Origin: Bacillus sp. X1(2014) | GTDB taxonomy: Bacteria; Bacillota; Bacilli; Bacillales_B; DSM-18226 | Length of the DNA: 64,000 nucleotides | Reading direction: 5' to 3' | NCBI RefSeq assembly: GCF_007678255.1 | Contig: NZ_VEED01000001.1 | Coordinates: 434,001 to 498,000 of the forward strand | Part shown: piece by piece, positions 28,618 through 38,375 of the stretch | How the letters are laid out: every line of letters begins with the position of its first letter | Position numbering within the stretch: the first letter of the stretch is position 1 | Position numbers and translations under genes: made by a program | Notes under the pieces: model-generated | Told to the model about the DNA's origin: nothing | The model's input: only the letters and a program-made list of their open reading frames with translations | Database searches by the model: none

Positions 28618-29439
28618 TTATCCAAACCTTCCAGAGATATATTCCTCGGTCTTCTTAACAGATGGATTGGTAAAAATCTTTTCAGTATTATCATATTCAA
28701 TGATATCACCGCTCAAAAAGAAAGCTGTTTTATCAGAAATACGAGATGCCTGTTGCATATTATGGGTAACGATGATTATTGAATATTCCTTTTTTAAATC
28801 AACGATTAAATCCTCCACTTTTGCATTGGATATTGGATCTAGCGCCGATGATGGCTCATCAAGAAGCATGACCGTAGGTTTCATAGCAATCGTCCTAGCA
28901 ATGCAAAGTCGCTGCTGCTGCCCGCCTGAAAGAGATAGTGCAGATTTATGAAGCCTGTCCTTTACCTCTTCCCATAATGCAGCTTTTTTCAAACTCTCTT
29001 CCACAATTTCATCCAACTTGTTTTTCTTCTTGATTCCTGCAAACTTAAGGGCATGCGTAATATTTTCATAAATAGATTTTGGAAAAGGGTTGGGTTTTTG
29101 AAAAACCATCCCAATTTCCTTACGGAGAGCAACAACATCTATTTGCTCCGACAAGATATTAAGATCTTCATAAATGATTTCTCCCTCTGCCCTTGCACCT
29201 GGAATGAGATCATTCATTCGATTGATACTTCTTAAAAAAGTCGACTTACCACAACCTGATGGACCGATTAGGGCAGTAACAGAATTTTTTTCTATATCCA
29301 TTGAAATTCCATTTACTGCACGTTTTTCTCCATAGAATATTTCTAAATTATTTACCTTTAACACAAGATCATTTTGTAATTGGCTGTTTGATCGAACAGC
29401 TTGGTTTACCATTTCCTTTTCCTCAAAAGCTGTAACCAT
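28618..29439 (-). CDS. pstB: Phosphate ABC transporter ATP-binding protein PstB (first copy)
   Basis: 273-aa ABC ATPase with [43 protein letters not shown] and DEPSSALDP. The extra N-terminal 25 residues are charged. ATG 29439 follows GGAGGGGAGATA. It and the next gene look like an old tandem duplication. The pair probably forms a heterodimer or alternate homodimers with PstC-PstA. Confidence 0.93.
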   Translation of the reverse strand: MVTAFEEKEMVNQAVRSNSQLQNDLVLKVNNLEIFYGEKRAVNGISMDIEKNSVTALIGPSGCGKSTFLRSINRMNDLIPGARAEGEIIYEDLNILSEQIDVVALRKEIGMVFQKPNPFPKSIYENITHALKFAGIKKKNKLDEIVEESLKKAALWEEVKDRLHKSALSLSGGQQQRLCIARTIAMKPTVMLLDEPSSALDPISNAKVEDLIVDLKKEYSIIIVTHNMQQASRISDKTAFFLSGDIIEYDNTEKIFTNPSVKKTEEYISGRFG

Positions 29440-29455
29440 CCTATCTCCCCTCCTT

Positions 29456-30343
29456 TTATTTAGATGCAGTAACTTTCTTATGAATCATACTTCCAATCCA
29501 TCTTGCAAGTAAGTTAAATACTAATACCGATAGTACCAAAACAGCAGCCGACCCATTGGAAACTTCTTCAACATCAGGTATTAACCCTTGTGTGTTTACG
29601 GACCAAATGTGAACAGCAAGCGTTTCTGCCGGACGAAAGATATTTAATGGTGATTGAGGGGAAAATGGATTCCAGTTTGCGTAATCAAGTCTTGGTGTTG
29701 AAAGACCTGCAGTAAATAATAGCGCAGCTGCTTCCCCAAATACACGCCCTGCAGCAAGAATCGCTCCCGTTAAAATTGATGGAAAAGCACTAGGTAATAA
29801 AACAGTTTTTATCGTATGCCACTTGGTAATCCCTAACGCAAGACTTGCCTCTTTCAAATCTCTTGGGACTGCACGAATAGCATCCTCACTGACACGAACA
29901 ATTACCGGCAAGTTGAAAACAGTTAATGCTAAGGCCCCTCCTAAAATGGTATAGCCCCAGCCTGTTAAATTAACGAACATTAATAAACCAAACATCCCAA
30001 TAACAATAGATGGCAGCGAAGCTAAAACTTCTATACAAGAACGGATTATGTCTGTAATTTTTCCTGGCTTAGCATATTCCGCCATATAGATCCCTCCGCC
30101 TATACCTAACGGAAGGGCGATTAACATAGTAATAAATAATATATAGAACGAATTGAATAATTGGTCGCGAATGCCCCCACCGGCACGTACATTACTTGAT
30201 GGAGTGGTTAAAAATTCAAGAGAAATATGTTTAAGTCCATTAACCAAAATATAATAAAATAAACCAACTAAAATAGAAATGATTATGATTGCAATGGTAA
30301 TAAATACGCCTGTAGCAATTCGATCTGCAGTCTTACTGTTCAT
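29456..30343 (-). CDS. pstA: Phosphate ABC transporter permease PstA
   Basis: Membrane subunit with about six helices and the EAA loop [23 protein letters not shown] 30343 shares a base with the pstC stop (TAATG) and has AAGGAGG upstream; the frame is open for 28 further codons but inside pstC. 295 aa. Confidence 0.93.
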   Translation of the reverse strand: MNSKTADRIATGVFITIAIIIISILVGLFYYILVNGLKHISLEFLTTPSSNVRAGGGIRDQLFNSFYILFITMLIALPLGIGGGIYMAEYAKPGKITDIIRSCIEVLASLPSIVIGMFGLLMFVNLTGWGYTILGGALALTVFNLPVIVRVSEDAIRAVPRDLKEASLALGITKWHTIKTVLLPSAFPSILTGAILAAGRVFGEAAALLFTAGLSTPRLDYANWNPFSPQSPLNIFRPAETLAVHIWSVNTQGLIPDVEEVSNGSAAVLVLSVLVFNLLARWIGSMIHKKVTASK

Positions 30344-31263
30344 TACATTTTCCTCCTTGAAGATAGGTAGCGAATGAGGAGAATAAACGCAAACGACATG
30401 ATTAATAAAATTAAGCCCATTGACCAAAGCGTATTATTTTCTACGCTACCATAGGTTGTATGGCCCATGTTTAGAGTAATAATGGTTGTTAAGGTTGCTG
30501 ACGCATCTAGTAAGCTTGTTGGTAAGTCCCTTACGTTACCAATGACCATTTGAACTGCAAGGGCCTCTCCAAATGCTCTTGCCATACCTAGAACGATAGC
30601 AGTTAAGAGCGTAGGCAATGCAGCAGGAATTAATACTTTTCGTATCGTTTGCCAGCGAGTGGCGCCCAGAGCATACGAACCTTCTCGAAGATTTTTAGGC
30701 AATGAACTCATCGCATCCGTAGCAATTGTTGTTACTGTCGGCAATATCATGATTGATAAAACGATCGTACCTGATAGCAAGCTAAAACCCAGTCCGCCCA
30801 CATGCTCCCGAATAAAGGGGACTAATACTGTAAGCCCGATGAAACCATAAACAACCGATGGAATTCCAACCAAAAGCTCTATGACAGGCTGTAAAATTTT
30901 TCTCCCCCATGAGGGTGCAATTTCCGTCATAAAAATCGCTCCGCCAATACCTAATGGTGCTGCAACTATGGCTGATAGAAAGGTTACCGCAAAGGATCCA
31001 AAAATAAACGGTAACGCCCCATATTCAGGTTTTGCTTGATTTGTAGGATTCCAGTGCGTACTGGTTATGAACTCAATAAGACTTACACCATTTTTTATAA
31101 AGGATTGTAACCCTTTTGACCCCAAGAAAATGGTGATTGAGATGGTTGCTGATATCATTATGACAGCACATAAGATAACGAGAATTTTCCCGCGTATTTC
31201 CCCATCCAGCCAATTTTTCTTAGACTTTAACAATCTATCTTTTGCAGGTTCTAATTTTTCCAT
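30343..31263 (-). CDS. pstC: Phosphate ABC transporter permease PstC
   Basis: Partner permease with six helices and the EAA loop NLREGSYALGATRWQTIRKV. I take ATG 31263 (MEKLEPAKDRLLKSKKNW) behind AGGGGTG; the upstream frame to 31317 runs through the intercistronic hairpin and is unlikely to be translated. 306 aa. Confidence 0.92.
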   Translation of the reverse strand: MEKLEPAKDRLLKSKKNWLDGEIRGKILVILCAVIMISATISITIFLGSKGLQSFIKNGVSLIEFITSTHWNPTNQAKPEYGALPFIFGSFAVTFLSAIVAAPLGIGGAIFMTEIAPSWGRKILQPVIELLVGIPSVVYGFIGLTVLVPFIREHVGGLGFSLLSGTIVLSIMILPTVTTIATDAMSSLPKNLREGSYALGATRWQTIRKVLIPAALPTLLTAIVLGMARAFGEALAVQMVIGNVRDLPTSLLDASATLTTIITLNMGHTTYGSVENNTLWSMGLILLIMSFAFILLIRYLSSRRKM

Positions 31264-31297
31264 AATGCACCAAACACCCCTAAAATACGTCATAATA

Positions 31298-31323
31298 GGG
31301 TAAATGCCTACTAACATTTACCC
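31298..31323 (-). promoter_or_regulatory. Intercistronic hairpin between pstS and pstC
   Basis: GGGTAAATG / CATTTACCC perfect 9-bp stem with an 8-nt loop, no T run after it. It probably protects the pstS 3' end or attenuates readthrough, so that PstS is made in excess. Confidence 0.55.
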
Positions 31324-31342
31324 TTTTATATTCAACCTGTTG

Positions 31343-32260
31343 TTATAGGTCTTTTTGATTCCCTTCAGCATCGCGTTCTACTTTCATTTTTGTGACAGGA
31401 AGATATCCTTGTTCTTTTAACAAAGTGTTTTGGATATCATCAGACATTAAATAGTCAAGGAACGCTTTAGCAAGGTCAGTTGCCTCACCCTTTGTATATG
31501 AGTGTTGGTAAGCCCAAACTGGGAATTTACCAGATTGTACATTTTCTTCAGTTGGTTCTACTCCATCAATAGCAAGTGGAGTGACAGATTCATCAGTAAA
31601 GTATGAGAATGCAAGGTAACCAACAGCACCTTCAGTTTCGTTAATAATCTTTTTAACTGTGTTTGATGAGTCTTCCGTAATACCTTCAGCAGGTGTTGCG
31701 CCATCAAGTGCGAATTTATTGAATACTGCACGAGTTCCTGAAGAGTCAGGACGGTTTACTAGAACGATCTTTTGATCAGCACCGCCAAGTTCTTTCCAGT
31801 TAGTAATTTTTCCAGTGAAAACTTTAATTAAATCTGCTTTTTTGATATCTTTAATACCAACTTTAGGGTTAACAGCTGCAGTCATACCTACAACAGCTAC
31901 TTTATGGTCAACAAGCTGATCCGCTGGGATACCTTCTTTTTCTTCAGCGAAGACGTCGGAGTTACCAATCTGTACTGATCCTTCAGCAACTTGCGATAAG
32001 CCTGTACCAGATCCACCCGCATTTACCTGAACATCGACATTCGGATTTTCAGCCATAAACTCTTCAGCAGCAGCTGCAACTAATGGCTGCATCGCAGAGG
32101 AACCTGAAACAGTTAACGAGCCAGAAAGTTCAGCGGTTTTGTTATCTTTATTTGAAGATCCTTCATTTTTATCAGTAGAAGCTCCTCCACCACATGCAGC
32201 AACAAATACCATTAACGCTGCTAGAGTAAGTGCTAGACTAAGTTTCTTATAACTTTTCAT
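31343..32260 (-). CDS. pstS: Phosphate-binding lipoprotein PstS
   Basis: 305-aa solute-binding protein. The signal peptide ends in lipobox VFVAACGGG, followed by a Ser/Asn/Lys linker. Phosphate-site segments are SGSSAMQPLV (about 52-61), GGSGTGLSQV and NRPDSSGTRAVF. First gene of the operon, directly behind the Pho box. Anchored outside the membrane. Confidence 0.95.
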   Translation of the reverse strand: MKSYKKLSLALTLAALMVFVAACGGGASTDKNEGSSNKDNKTAELSGSLTVSGSSAMQPLVAAAAEEFMAENPNVDVQVNAGGSGTGLSQVAEGSVQIGNSDVFAEEKEGIPADQLVDHKVAVVGMTAAVNPKVGIKDIKKADLIKVFTGKITNWKELGGADQKIVLVNRPDSSGTRAVFNKFALDGATPAEGITEDSSNTVKKIINETEGAVGYLAFSYFTDESVTPLAIDGVEPTEENVQSGKFPVWAYQHSYTKGEATDLAKAFLDYLMSDDIQNTLLKEQGYLPVTKMKVERDAEGNQKDL

Positions 32261-32335
32261 TGGTTTAATTCCCCCTGTGAATTTAGGTTTGTTTTTTATT
32301 TGCTCCGCCTTACATGTATAAGAATAAAGCTAAAC

Positions 32336-32395
32336 TGTTAACTGAGTTTTAATCTTGTGTAAAGGTTTTGTAAATGAATGTTGAGTTTTTGTAAA
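32336..32395 (-). promoter_or_regulatory. Pho box of the pst operon: six TT(T/A)ACA-like repeats
   Basis: On the minus strand: TTTACA, TCAACA, TTTACA, TTTACA, TTAAAA, TTAACA, start-to-start spacing 11, 10, 11, 11, 11. PhoP~P of Bacillus binds TT(A/T/C)ACA hexamers separated by about 5 bp, so this is an extended binding site. A TATACA -10-like box lies about 15 bp beyond the last repeat. Confidence 0.85.
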
Positions 32396-32400
32396 TATGC

Positions 32401-32440
32401 ATAAAAAAACACCTGCCTCCGACTTGAGAGACAGGTGTTT
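32401..32440 (-). terminator. Intrinsic terminator of the PBP gene
   Basis: AAACACCTGTC / GGCAGGTGTTT stem followed by TTTTTTT on the minus strand; separates the PBP gene from the pst promoter. Confidence 0.85.
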
Positions 32441-32452
32441 GGGTTGTTGAAT

Positions 32453-34582
32453 TTACTCGTTATTACTTGTGGTTTCTTCCTTTTGTTCAGATGTTGATTT
32501 TTTATCTTTTTCTTGACGCTCTTTCTTTAAATCAAAATAAGCATCCAAGACTCTTCGCCCTATTAGGTTATTAATACTTGGACCGCTGTTTCCTTGATAT
32601 GCCCATGGTACGACAACTGCCATGGCTACCTCTGGATCATTTGCTGGTGCAAAGCTGACGAGACTGAGGTTCATTACTTCTGTGCCACGCTTTGATTTAT
32701 CAGAACCATCATAAAAGGCCTGTGCTGTTCCTGTTTTTCCTGCAGGGGAATAATCTGCACTCTTAAAGTAACTTACTGCAGTACCGTCACCCACCTGCAT
32801 GACCATTCGAAAACCTTCTTGAACCCGCTTAATCCATGATTCCTTCATATCTAATCGGTTTAATACTTTCGGTTGGATTTCCTCGACAATCGGGCCTAAC
32901 TCATTATTTTCCATTACTGGCTCACGAATTTCCTTCACTAGATGAGGCTGGATACGATTCCCGCCATTTGCTATCGTGGAGACATACTGAGCGAGTTGGA
33001 TTGGTGTATACGTATCATACTGACCAATCGATAGGAAAAGAAGTAAACCAGGAGTTCTTTCAGGACCTGGAAAGCCGCTCATCTCATTAGGCAGGTCTAT
33101 CCCTGTACGAGTACCTAAACCAAACTGACTAAATGATTGCCGCATCGTATCAAAGGCTGAATAATCGAGCGGCAATGGTTGATTTGGTCGATACTGTCCA
33201 CCCGCCATCGCAATGACAGTTTTCCACATATATACGTTGGAAGAAACCTGTAGTGCCCTTAAATCATTGATTCGGCCAAATGTTCTCCATGATGACATTA
33301 CTGGTGAACTTGCAATTCTTAATGGCTCGTCTAATTGGGTAGAACCTGGTTGAATTGCCCCCGTTTTATAACCAGTTAAAATCGTTGCCCCTTTTACTGC
33401 AGACCCAACGTTGTAGGAAGTTGTAATATTTCCTCCAGCAAAGTCATTCATGACTGTTTTTCCTTTTTTATCTTTACTAATTTGTTTTCCAGCCAATGAT
33501 AAGACTTCACCGGTATGGGGATCCATCAGAACGACGAAAGCACGATCGAGTAGGGCAGTATTTGGTTTTTGCTTTGCACTCCACATTTCTTCTTCGATGA
33601 TATTTTCTACCTTCTTCTGAAGATCCATATCAATCGTTAAAACAAGGTCTTTACCTCTTTTGCCTTCTGAAACGACTTCTGTTGAAAGGATTTTTCCTGT
33701 CTTATCTGTTACATTTTTCACTTTTGCCTTTTGACCATGCAGGACATCCTCGTATTTCAATTCTAGATAACTTTTTCCGACTCGGTCATTTCTGCTGTAG
33801 TCACGTGCCATATATTTTTCTAATTGCTCTTTGGGAATCCCCGCTTCGGAGGTAGTAACATCGCCCAATATTGATTTCAACGTCTTCCCAAATACATACT
33901 TTCGTGTCCAATCCGTTGTTGTATCAACCCCAGGTAAATTTTCTAGGTTTTCACTGACTACCGCAAATTCTTCAGGTGTAACATCTTTGTTTTTTACAAT
34001 TTGTGGTGTTAAAGCATAACCACTGTTAAAAACTCTATAGATTGCAAGAGTTTCAAGCTCTTCGCCAACAATACTTTTTACTTCTTTATCAGTTATTCGA
34101 TCGATCTGAAGTTTATAAATTTGCTTATCGTCTAACTTTTCTTGTTTATAGAGTGCCCATTCTTTTTCAGTAATTTTTGCTTTTGCTTCTTCGGGATGTT
34201 TTAAAATCCAATAATCCTTTCTATCCCGAATAGGAACTTTTTTTGCATCTTCAGTTTTGTCAATGATTTTTGCCAATTTCGCTGCACTTTCCAACATTTC
34301 CTCTTGGGTTGTTTGTTGATATTTCGTGTAAGTAATTGCGTTTAATGGCGTATTATCAACAATAATTTTCCCATTACGGTCAAACATTTTCCCTCTTGGT
34401 ACAGGGTTATTTACTGTAACATCTTCTGTCCGCTCAATTTCACGTTTAAAATCATCACCAAAAACAATTTGTAATTCACCAAGTCTAAGAATGAGAACAG
34501 AAAATAGCATGAATACCACAAAGAATAACATGTTTAAACGAAATGGCACATGTTCCTTCTTTTTTTTCTTTTTATTATTCAA
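32453..34582 (-). CDS. pbpA: Class B penicillin-binding protein (PbpA/PBP2-like transpeptidase)
   Basis: Cell-wall elongation transpeptidase. 709 aa: basic cytoplasmic tail, one membrane anchor (about 16-34), dimerisation domain with PRGKMFDRNGK (about 58-68), and the transpeptidase domain with SAVK (nucleophile serine), SSN and KTGTAQ. The C-terminus is a charged, low-complexity tail. TTG start. B. subtilis PbpA occupies the same position between pst and yqgE. Confidence 0.9.
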   Translation of the reverse strand: MNNKKKKKKEHVPFRLNMLFFVVFMLFSVLILRLGELQIVFGDDFKREIERTEDVTVNNPVPRGKMFDRNGKIIVDNTPLNAITYTKYQQTTQEEMLESAAKLAKIIDKTEDAKKVPIRDRKDYWILKHPEEAKAKITEKEWALYKQEKLDDKQIYKLQIDRITDKEVKSIVGEELETLAIYRVFNSGYALTPQIVKNKDVTPEEFAVVSENLENLPGVDTTTDWTRKYVFGKTLKSILGDVTTSEAGIPKEQLEKYMARDYSRNDRVGKSYLELKYEDVLHGQKAKVKNVTDKTGKILSTEVVSEGKRGKDLVLTIDMDLQKKVENIIEEEMWSAKQKPNTALLDRAFVVLMDPHTGEVLSLAGKQISKDKKGKTVMNDFAGGNITTSYNVGSAVKGATILTGYKTGAIQPGSTQLDEPLRIASSPVMSSWRTFGRINDLRALQVSSNVYMWKTVIAMAGGQYRPNQPLPLDYSAFDTMRQSFSQFGLGTRTGIDLPNEMSGFPGPERTPGLLLFLSIGQYDTYTPIQLAQYVSTIANGGNRIQPHLVKEIREPVMENNELGPIVEEIQPKVLNRLDMKESWIKRVQEGFRMVMQVGDGTAVSYFKSADYSPAGKTGTAQAFYDGSDKSKRGTEVMNLSLVSFAPANDPEVAMAVVVPWAYQGNSGPSINNLIGRRVLDAYFDLKKERQEKDKKSTSEQKEETTSNNE

Positions 34583-34696
34583 GGGATAAAAACACTTCCT
34601 TTTTCACGGCTTAAGCTTAACTTTCTCTATTTTATAGGATAAGTCTGCTTTTTTCTATGAAAAACCCTTACCAATTTCTAAGGTAGAAATACCAAA

Positions 34697-34735
34697 GAAA
34701 AAAAGGCGCTGAGTAATTAATTTACTCAACGCATT
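34697..34735 (-). terminator. Terminator of yqgE
   Basis: GCGTTGAGTAA / TTACTCAGCGC stem followed by TTTTTTT on the minus strand; the 5' arm covers the last yqgE codons and stop. Confidence 0.75.
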
Positions 34736-35951
34736 CCGGGACTGGTAGGTGTACCCTTTTAAGAAAAAAATAGATGCATGTATGCCCAGCACCCAAAAAG
34801 AGAAGGAGAATGGGAATACTGTTTTCAGCTTTAAACCAAGTGATAGCTGCTAAAAAGGATAATATAGATACAATCCTGCCGAGATTTAAGTATATTTCTC
34901 TGACGACAATATATTCAATCCTCATTTCTGCAGCCTTCCATCCGGTTCCAATAACATCGTATGTAGTTGACATATACGGGACGAGTAAAAGCGGATAAGC
35001 GATTGCAATCATCCCGCCATAGATTAGCAATTTGATGAAATTAACGTCCCAAACAATTATCAGAACAGCTGCATATAAAAGAATCCCACCGATTAGAATC
35101 GCTTTTTTTCGATTTTTTTGTTTAATTAATCGTGAAGCAAAATAATAGGCTACAAATGATACGCCTGAATTAAGGAGACCAAATGTACCTAGAGACAATT
35201 CACTTCCCGTCGAAAGGTAAACAAAAACAGAGATAACAAATGCAAAGGTACCCTCCCTCAAACCTTGAAAGAAGTTAGCATTTGTAATTAAACGCCAATT
35301 TTCATTTTGTTTTCTTTCATGTAGAATTTGCATAAAGCAATAGCTGCCTGATGATGGACGTGGTTTCAAAGAAAAGCTCATAAAAACCGCTAGAGCGAAT
35401 AATGCGAGTGAGAGCCCAAAAACAATCGTGTAACCAGTATACTTTTCAAATCTTGTAATGATGATACCTGCCGCGATGGGGCCAATCATTCCCCCGGCAG
35501 ATGATAATATCCCTAAAAATCCATTAAAAAAATCTCTCGTGTCTGGTTCGGTAATTTCAAATGTTAACACATTGTAGGCTAGCCAATAAAAACCATACCC
35601 TACTCCTAAAAAACTTCCTAAGAGAAGTAAATAGGTTGAAGCATTAGTGCCAAATACTAAAACCATTACATAAAATAAAGCTAAAAAAATGACCCCAATT
35701 CTGAGCACAATCACCCTGTCGATTTTTTTCGCCCATCGCCCCGCTAAGATAAATGTAAGCAATTGTAGAATCACTATCGATAGGTTGTAGAGGGCGATAT
35801 CTGAGTACTTTCCCGTTTGCTTCCAAAGATAAATATTTACAAAGGTGTTAGACAAAGCAATGCTTAATGAGTATAGCCCTCCGATAATCAGTAATAGTGA
35901 TAAATCTTTCGTTAGTTTAACATCACCCAGAATCTTAAATTTTTTTGCCAT
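34722..35951 (-). CDS. yqgE: MFS transporter YqgE
   Basis: 409 aa with about twelve hydrophobic segments; the loop GRWAKKIDR (about 76-84) corresponds to MFS motif A. Substrate unknown. ATG 35951 follows AAGGGGAG; an upstream TTG is in frame but less likely. Monocistronic. Confidence 0.82.
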   Translation of the reverse strand: MAKKFKILGDVKLTKDLSLLLIIGGLYSLSIALSNTFVNIYLWKQTGKYSDIALYNLSIVILQLLTFILAGRWAKKIDRVIVLRIGVIFLALFYVMVLVFGTNASTYLLLLGSFLGVGYGFYWLAYNVLTFEITEPDTRDFFNGFLGILSSAGGMIGPIAAGIIITRFEKYTGYTIVFGLSLALFALAVFMSFSLKPRPSSGSYCFMQILHERKQNENWRLITNANFFQGLREGTFAFVISVFVYLSTGSELSLGTFGLLNSGVSFVAYYFASRLIKQKNRKKAILIGGILLYAAVLIIVWDVNFIKLLIYGGMIAIAYPLLLVPYMSTTYDVIGTGWKAAEMRIEYIVVREIYLNLGRIVSILSFLAAITWFKAENSIPILLLFLGAGHTCIYFFLKRVHLPVPECVE

Positions 35952-36008
35952 CAAAAACTCCCCTTTATCTTATGGGTAGTCTTTATCAAGCTAGTTTTTC
36001 TTATTCAC

Positions 36009-36040
36009 AAAAAAAAAGACAACCCAAGGGCTGCCTTTTA
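36009..36040 (-). terminator. Terminator of sodA
   Basis: AGGCAGCC-CTTG-GGTTGTCT stem followed by a run of about ten T on the minus strand. Confidence 0.85.
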
Positions 36041-36049
36041 TCATTATCA

Positions 36050-36658
36050 TTATTTTGCTTGGTTGTAGCGATTTGACACTTCTTCCCAATTCACTACATT
36101 CCAGAAAGCGGAAATATAGTCAGGGCGCTTGTTTTGATAGTTTAAGTAGTAAGCATGCTCCCAAACATCAAGACCAAGAATTGGCGTTTTGCCTTCCATT
36201 AGTGGAGAATCTTGGTTTGGTGTACTAGAAACTTCTAACTCACCATTGTTTACAGATAACCATGCCCAGCCAGATCCGAAACGAGTAGTTGCTGCTTTAG
36301 CAAACTCTTCTTTAAAGCTTTCGAAGCTGCCAAATTTGCTGCTGATTGCGTCAGCTAATTCGCCTGTTGGTGCACCTCCGCCATTTGGTGAAAGGATTTG
36401 CCAGAATAAAGAATGGTTAGCGTGACCGCCGCCATTGTTACGAACTGCCGTACGAGCAGCCTCTGGAACCGCATCCAAATTAGCAATAACTTCTTCAACT
36501 GATTTAGAAAGTAATTCTTCATTTCCAGCTAAAGCGTTATTTAAATTTGTTACATATGTGTTATGGTGTCTTGTGTGGTGAATATTCATAGTTTCTTTGT
36601 CGATATGTGGTTCAAGTGCGTTCTCTGCATAAGGTAATTGTGGTAATTCAAATGCCAT
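36050..36658 (-). CDS. sodA: Superoxide dismutase (Mn type)
   Basis: Dismutates superoxide. 202 aa with metal ligands in NIHHTRHH (His27), NHSLFW (His82) and DVWEHAYY (Asp164, His168). Residues around QDSPLMEG and GGGGA-type loops fit the manganese form. ATG follows AGGAGG. Cytoplasmic; no signal peptide. Confidence 0.95.
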   Translation of the reverse strand: MAFELPQLPYAENALEPHIDKETMNIHHTRHHNTYVTNLNNALAGNEELLSKSVEEVIANLDAVPEAARTAVRNNGGGHANHSLFWQILSPNGGGAPTGELADAISSKFGSFESFKEEFAKAATTRFGSGWAWLSVNNGELEVSSTPNQDSPLMEGKTPILGLDVWEHAYYLNYQNKRPDYISAFWNVVNWEEVSNRYNQAK

Positions 36659-36881
36659 TTTAATTCCTCCTATGTATAAATGATTTTATGGGCCTTAGAA
36701 TTTCGAATATTTCTAAAGCTTTCCTCCTTAAGATACCAAAGTTGGTTATTTGTATCAAATAAAATGCTTAGGTACTTAACATAGTTACCATTCCCGTTTT
36801 GTAGGATATTATACAAAATATAGCCATTCGTAATTTTTCGAAAAATTGTCATCTTTTCCTAAAGGGCAATCTGTCAACGAT

Positions 36882-36958
36882 TTTTGTCATATCCGACTTT
36901 TGTCACTCCCAAATATTGTAATAGCTATATTGACACCTAATTAATTATTTATTTAAAT
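36882..36958 (+). promoter_or_regulatory. Promoter region of the Fnr-like gene
   Basis: TTGACA (36930-36935), a 17-bp spacer, then TTAAAT (36953-36958), 34 bp before the start codon. Direct repeats TTTTGTCA occur at about 36882 and 36898, just upstream. No clear FNR palindrome was seen. The remainder of the 333-bp gap to sodA is AT-rich and shows nothing else I can name. Confidence 0.4.
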
Positions 36959-36991
36959 CAAAGGGAAGTGGTACTTAAGGAGTGATTTACT

Positions 36992-37687
36992 ATGCAATTA
37001 AACCGTACTTCTATATATAATTTATTAGCTGCTTTTTTTCAAAAAAAAGAACCCATTCAAAAAATAAAAGCTGGTTCAGTTCTTTTTCAAGAAAAGGATG
37101 CTGCCAAGTATGTATACTTATTAATTAAAGGGAGTATTTCCCTTGGAAGAGTTCATTTACGAGGGAAGGATTTTATCTTAAAAATCTTAAACGATCAAGA
37201 ATTAATTGTTGAATACCAACTTTTTAAAGACAATCCTCATTATCAATTTTATGCAAAAACATTGACTGATTGTGAAATGATTCTAATAAAAAAAGAGCAA
37301 TTTGAAGATTTCATTTTTACAGACCCTGAGGCAATGAATGCTCTGGTTACATGGTTAAGTACAGGTTATTTAAAGGCACAAATGAAATGCCAGGATCTTA
37401 TTATGAATGGAAAAAAAGGCGGTTTATATTCAATCCTCATCCGTCTATGCAATTCATATGGAATAAAAACAGAAGATGGTATTTTAATTGACCTTCCGTT
37501 AACACATCAGGAACTGGCTAATTTAACATTCGGAACCCGTGAGGTTATTCAACGAGCTTTAAAAGACCTCCGCGAAAAGAAGATTATCTCCTATGATAAT
37601 CAGAAGTTTACGATAAAAAAACTGAACTATTTAAAAGAAGAAGTCGACTGCCAAAACTGCTCCTTTGAAATTTGTGGACTGAATTAA
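36992..37687 (+). CDS. Fnr-like Crp-family regulator with C-terminal Cys cluster
   Basis: 231 aa: cyclic-nucleotide-binding-type beta-roll (about 20-110), dimer helix, and winged helix with recognition sequence TFGTREVIQRALKDL (about 179-193). The C-terminus has Cys220-x2-Cys223-x4-Cys228, the arrangement of the three cysteine ligands of the [4Fe-4S] cluster of B. subtilis Fnr. Asp135 sits near where its fourth ligand, Asp141, would align. This suggests an oxygen-responsive factor. It differs from enteric FNR, whose cysteines are N-terminal. Single gene next to sodA. Confidence 0.8.
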   Translation: MQLNRTSIYNLLAAFFQKKEPIQKIKAGSVLFQEKDAAKYVYLLIKGSISLGRVHLRGKDFILKILNDQELIVEYQLFKDNPHYQFYAKTLTDCEMILIKKEQFEDFIFTDPEAMNALVTWLSTGYLKAQMKCQDLIMNGKKGGLYSILIRLCNSYGIKTEDGILIDLPLTHQELANLTFGTREVIQRALKDLREKKIISYDNQKFTIKKLNYLKEEVDCQNCSFEICGLN

Positions 37688-37689
37688 TT

Positions 37690-37718
37690 GAAAAAAGCCA
37701 CCCAGGTGGCTTTTTTCT
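37690..37718. terminator. Bidirectional terminator
   Basis: AAAAAAGCCACC-CA-GGTGGCTTTTTT, shared by the converging Fnr-like gene and yqgC. Confidence 0.85.
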
Positions 37719-37719
37719 A

Positions 37720-38202
37720 TTAAAGTACGACGATGAAAAAGAAGATGACCATGATGATTTGAATAATAGTTTTCGTGACAACACTACTTATGAATCCAAT
37801 CACTGACCCAAATCCAACTTTTATGCTTTCCATGAAACTTCTTTTGTTAAAGATTAATTCCGCTGCAATTGCCCCAATAAATGGACCAATGAGAATTCCG
37901 AAAAAAGGAATTACAAAAGGCCCCACCAAAATACCAATCGTACTCCCCCAGACACCAGCCTTAGACCCGCCATATTTTTTAATTCCAATCATATTAGCAA
38001 TATAGTCAGCAATAAAAAGAAGGACGATAAACAAACCTTGTATCAACCAAAAATACCATTGAAAGGGTTCAAAACTAAAAAAGACTCCATATAATAAAAA
38101 CCCAGCTAATAAAAACAATACACTTGGAATAATCGGGTAAATCAGACCAACAAATGCGACAATAAATAATACGATGATGATACTCCAATAAATCATTTCC
38201 AT
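37720..38202 (-). CDS. yqgC: DUF456 membrane protein YqgC
   Basis: 160 aa, four to five hydrophobic segments with the glycine-rich repeat pattern of DUF456 (GVWGSTIGILVGPFVIPFFGILIGPFIGAI). ATG 38202 sits nine bases after GAGGG; an upstream ATG (38211) lies against the ribosome site. Function unknown. Confidence 0.82.
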   Translation of the reverse strand: MEMIYWSIIIVLFIVAFVGLIYPIIPSVLFLLAGFLLYGVFFSFEPFQWYFWLIQGLFIVLLFIADYIANMIGIKKYGGSKAGVWGSTIGILVGPFVIPFFGILIGPFIGAIAAELIFNKRSFMESIKVGFGSVIGFISSVVTKTIIQIIMVIFFFIVVL

Positions 38203-38375
38203 TCTACTCATCCCTCATAACTTATTGTTATTATTAAATGTACACATTCCTTCATACGATTAAACTTATATTTGGTTTCAAATATTAAATAGACGGTGTC
38301 ATTCTTGTATAAACCCTTTACTAAAGATACAATAGATGCGGAAGCATTTATTGTATTTGTGTAGAGGTGGTCATT

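Noticed and set aside
36670..36852. 60-aa frame between sodA and the Fnr-like gene
   Set aside because: No ribosome site and AT-rich composition; likely chance.
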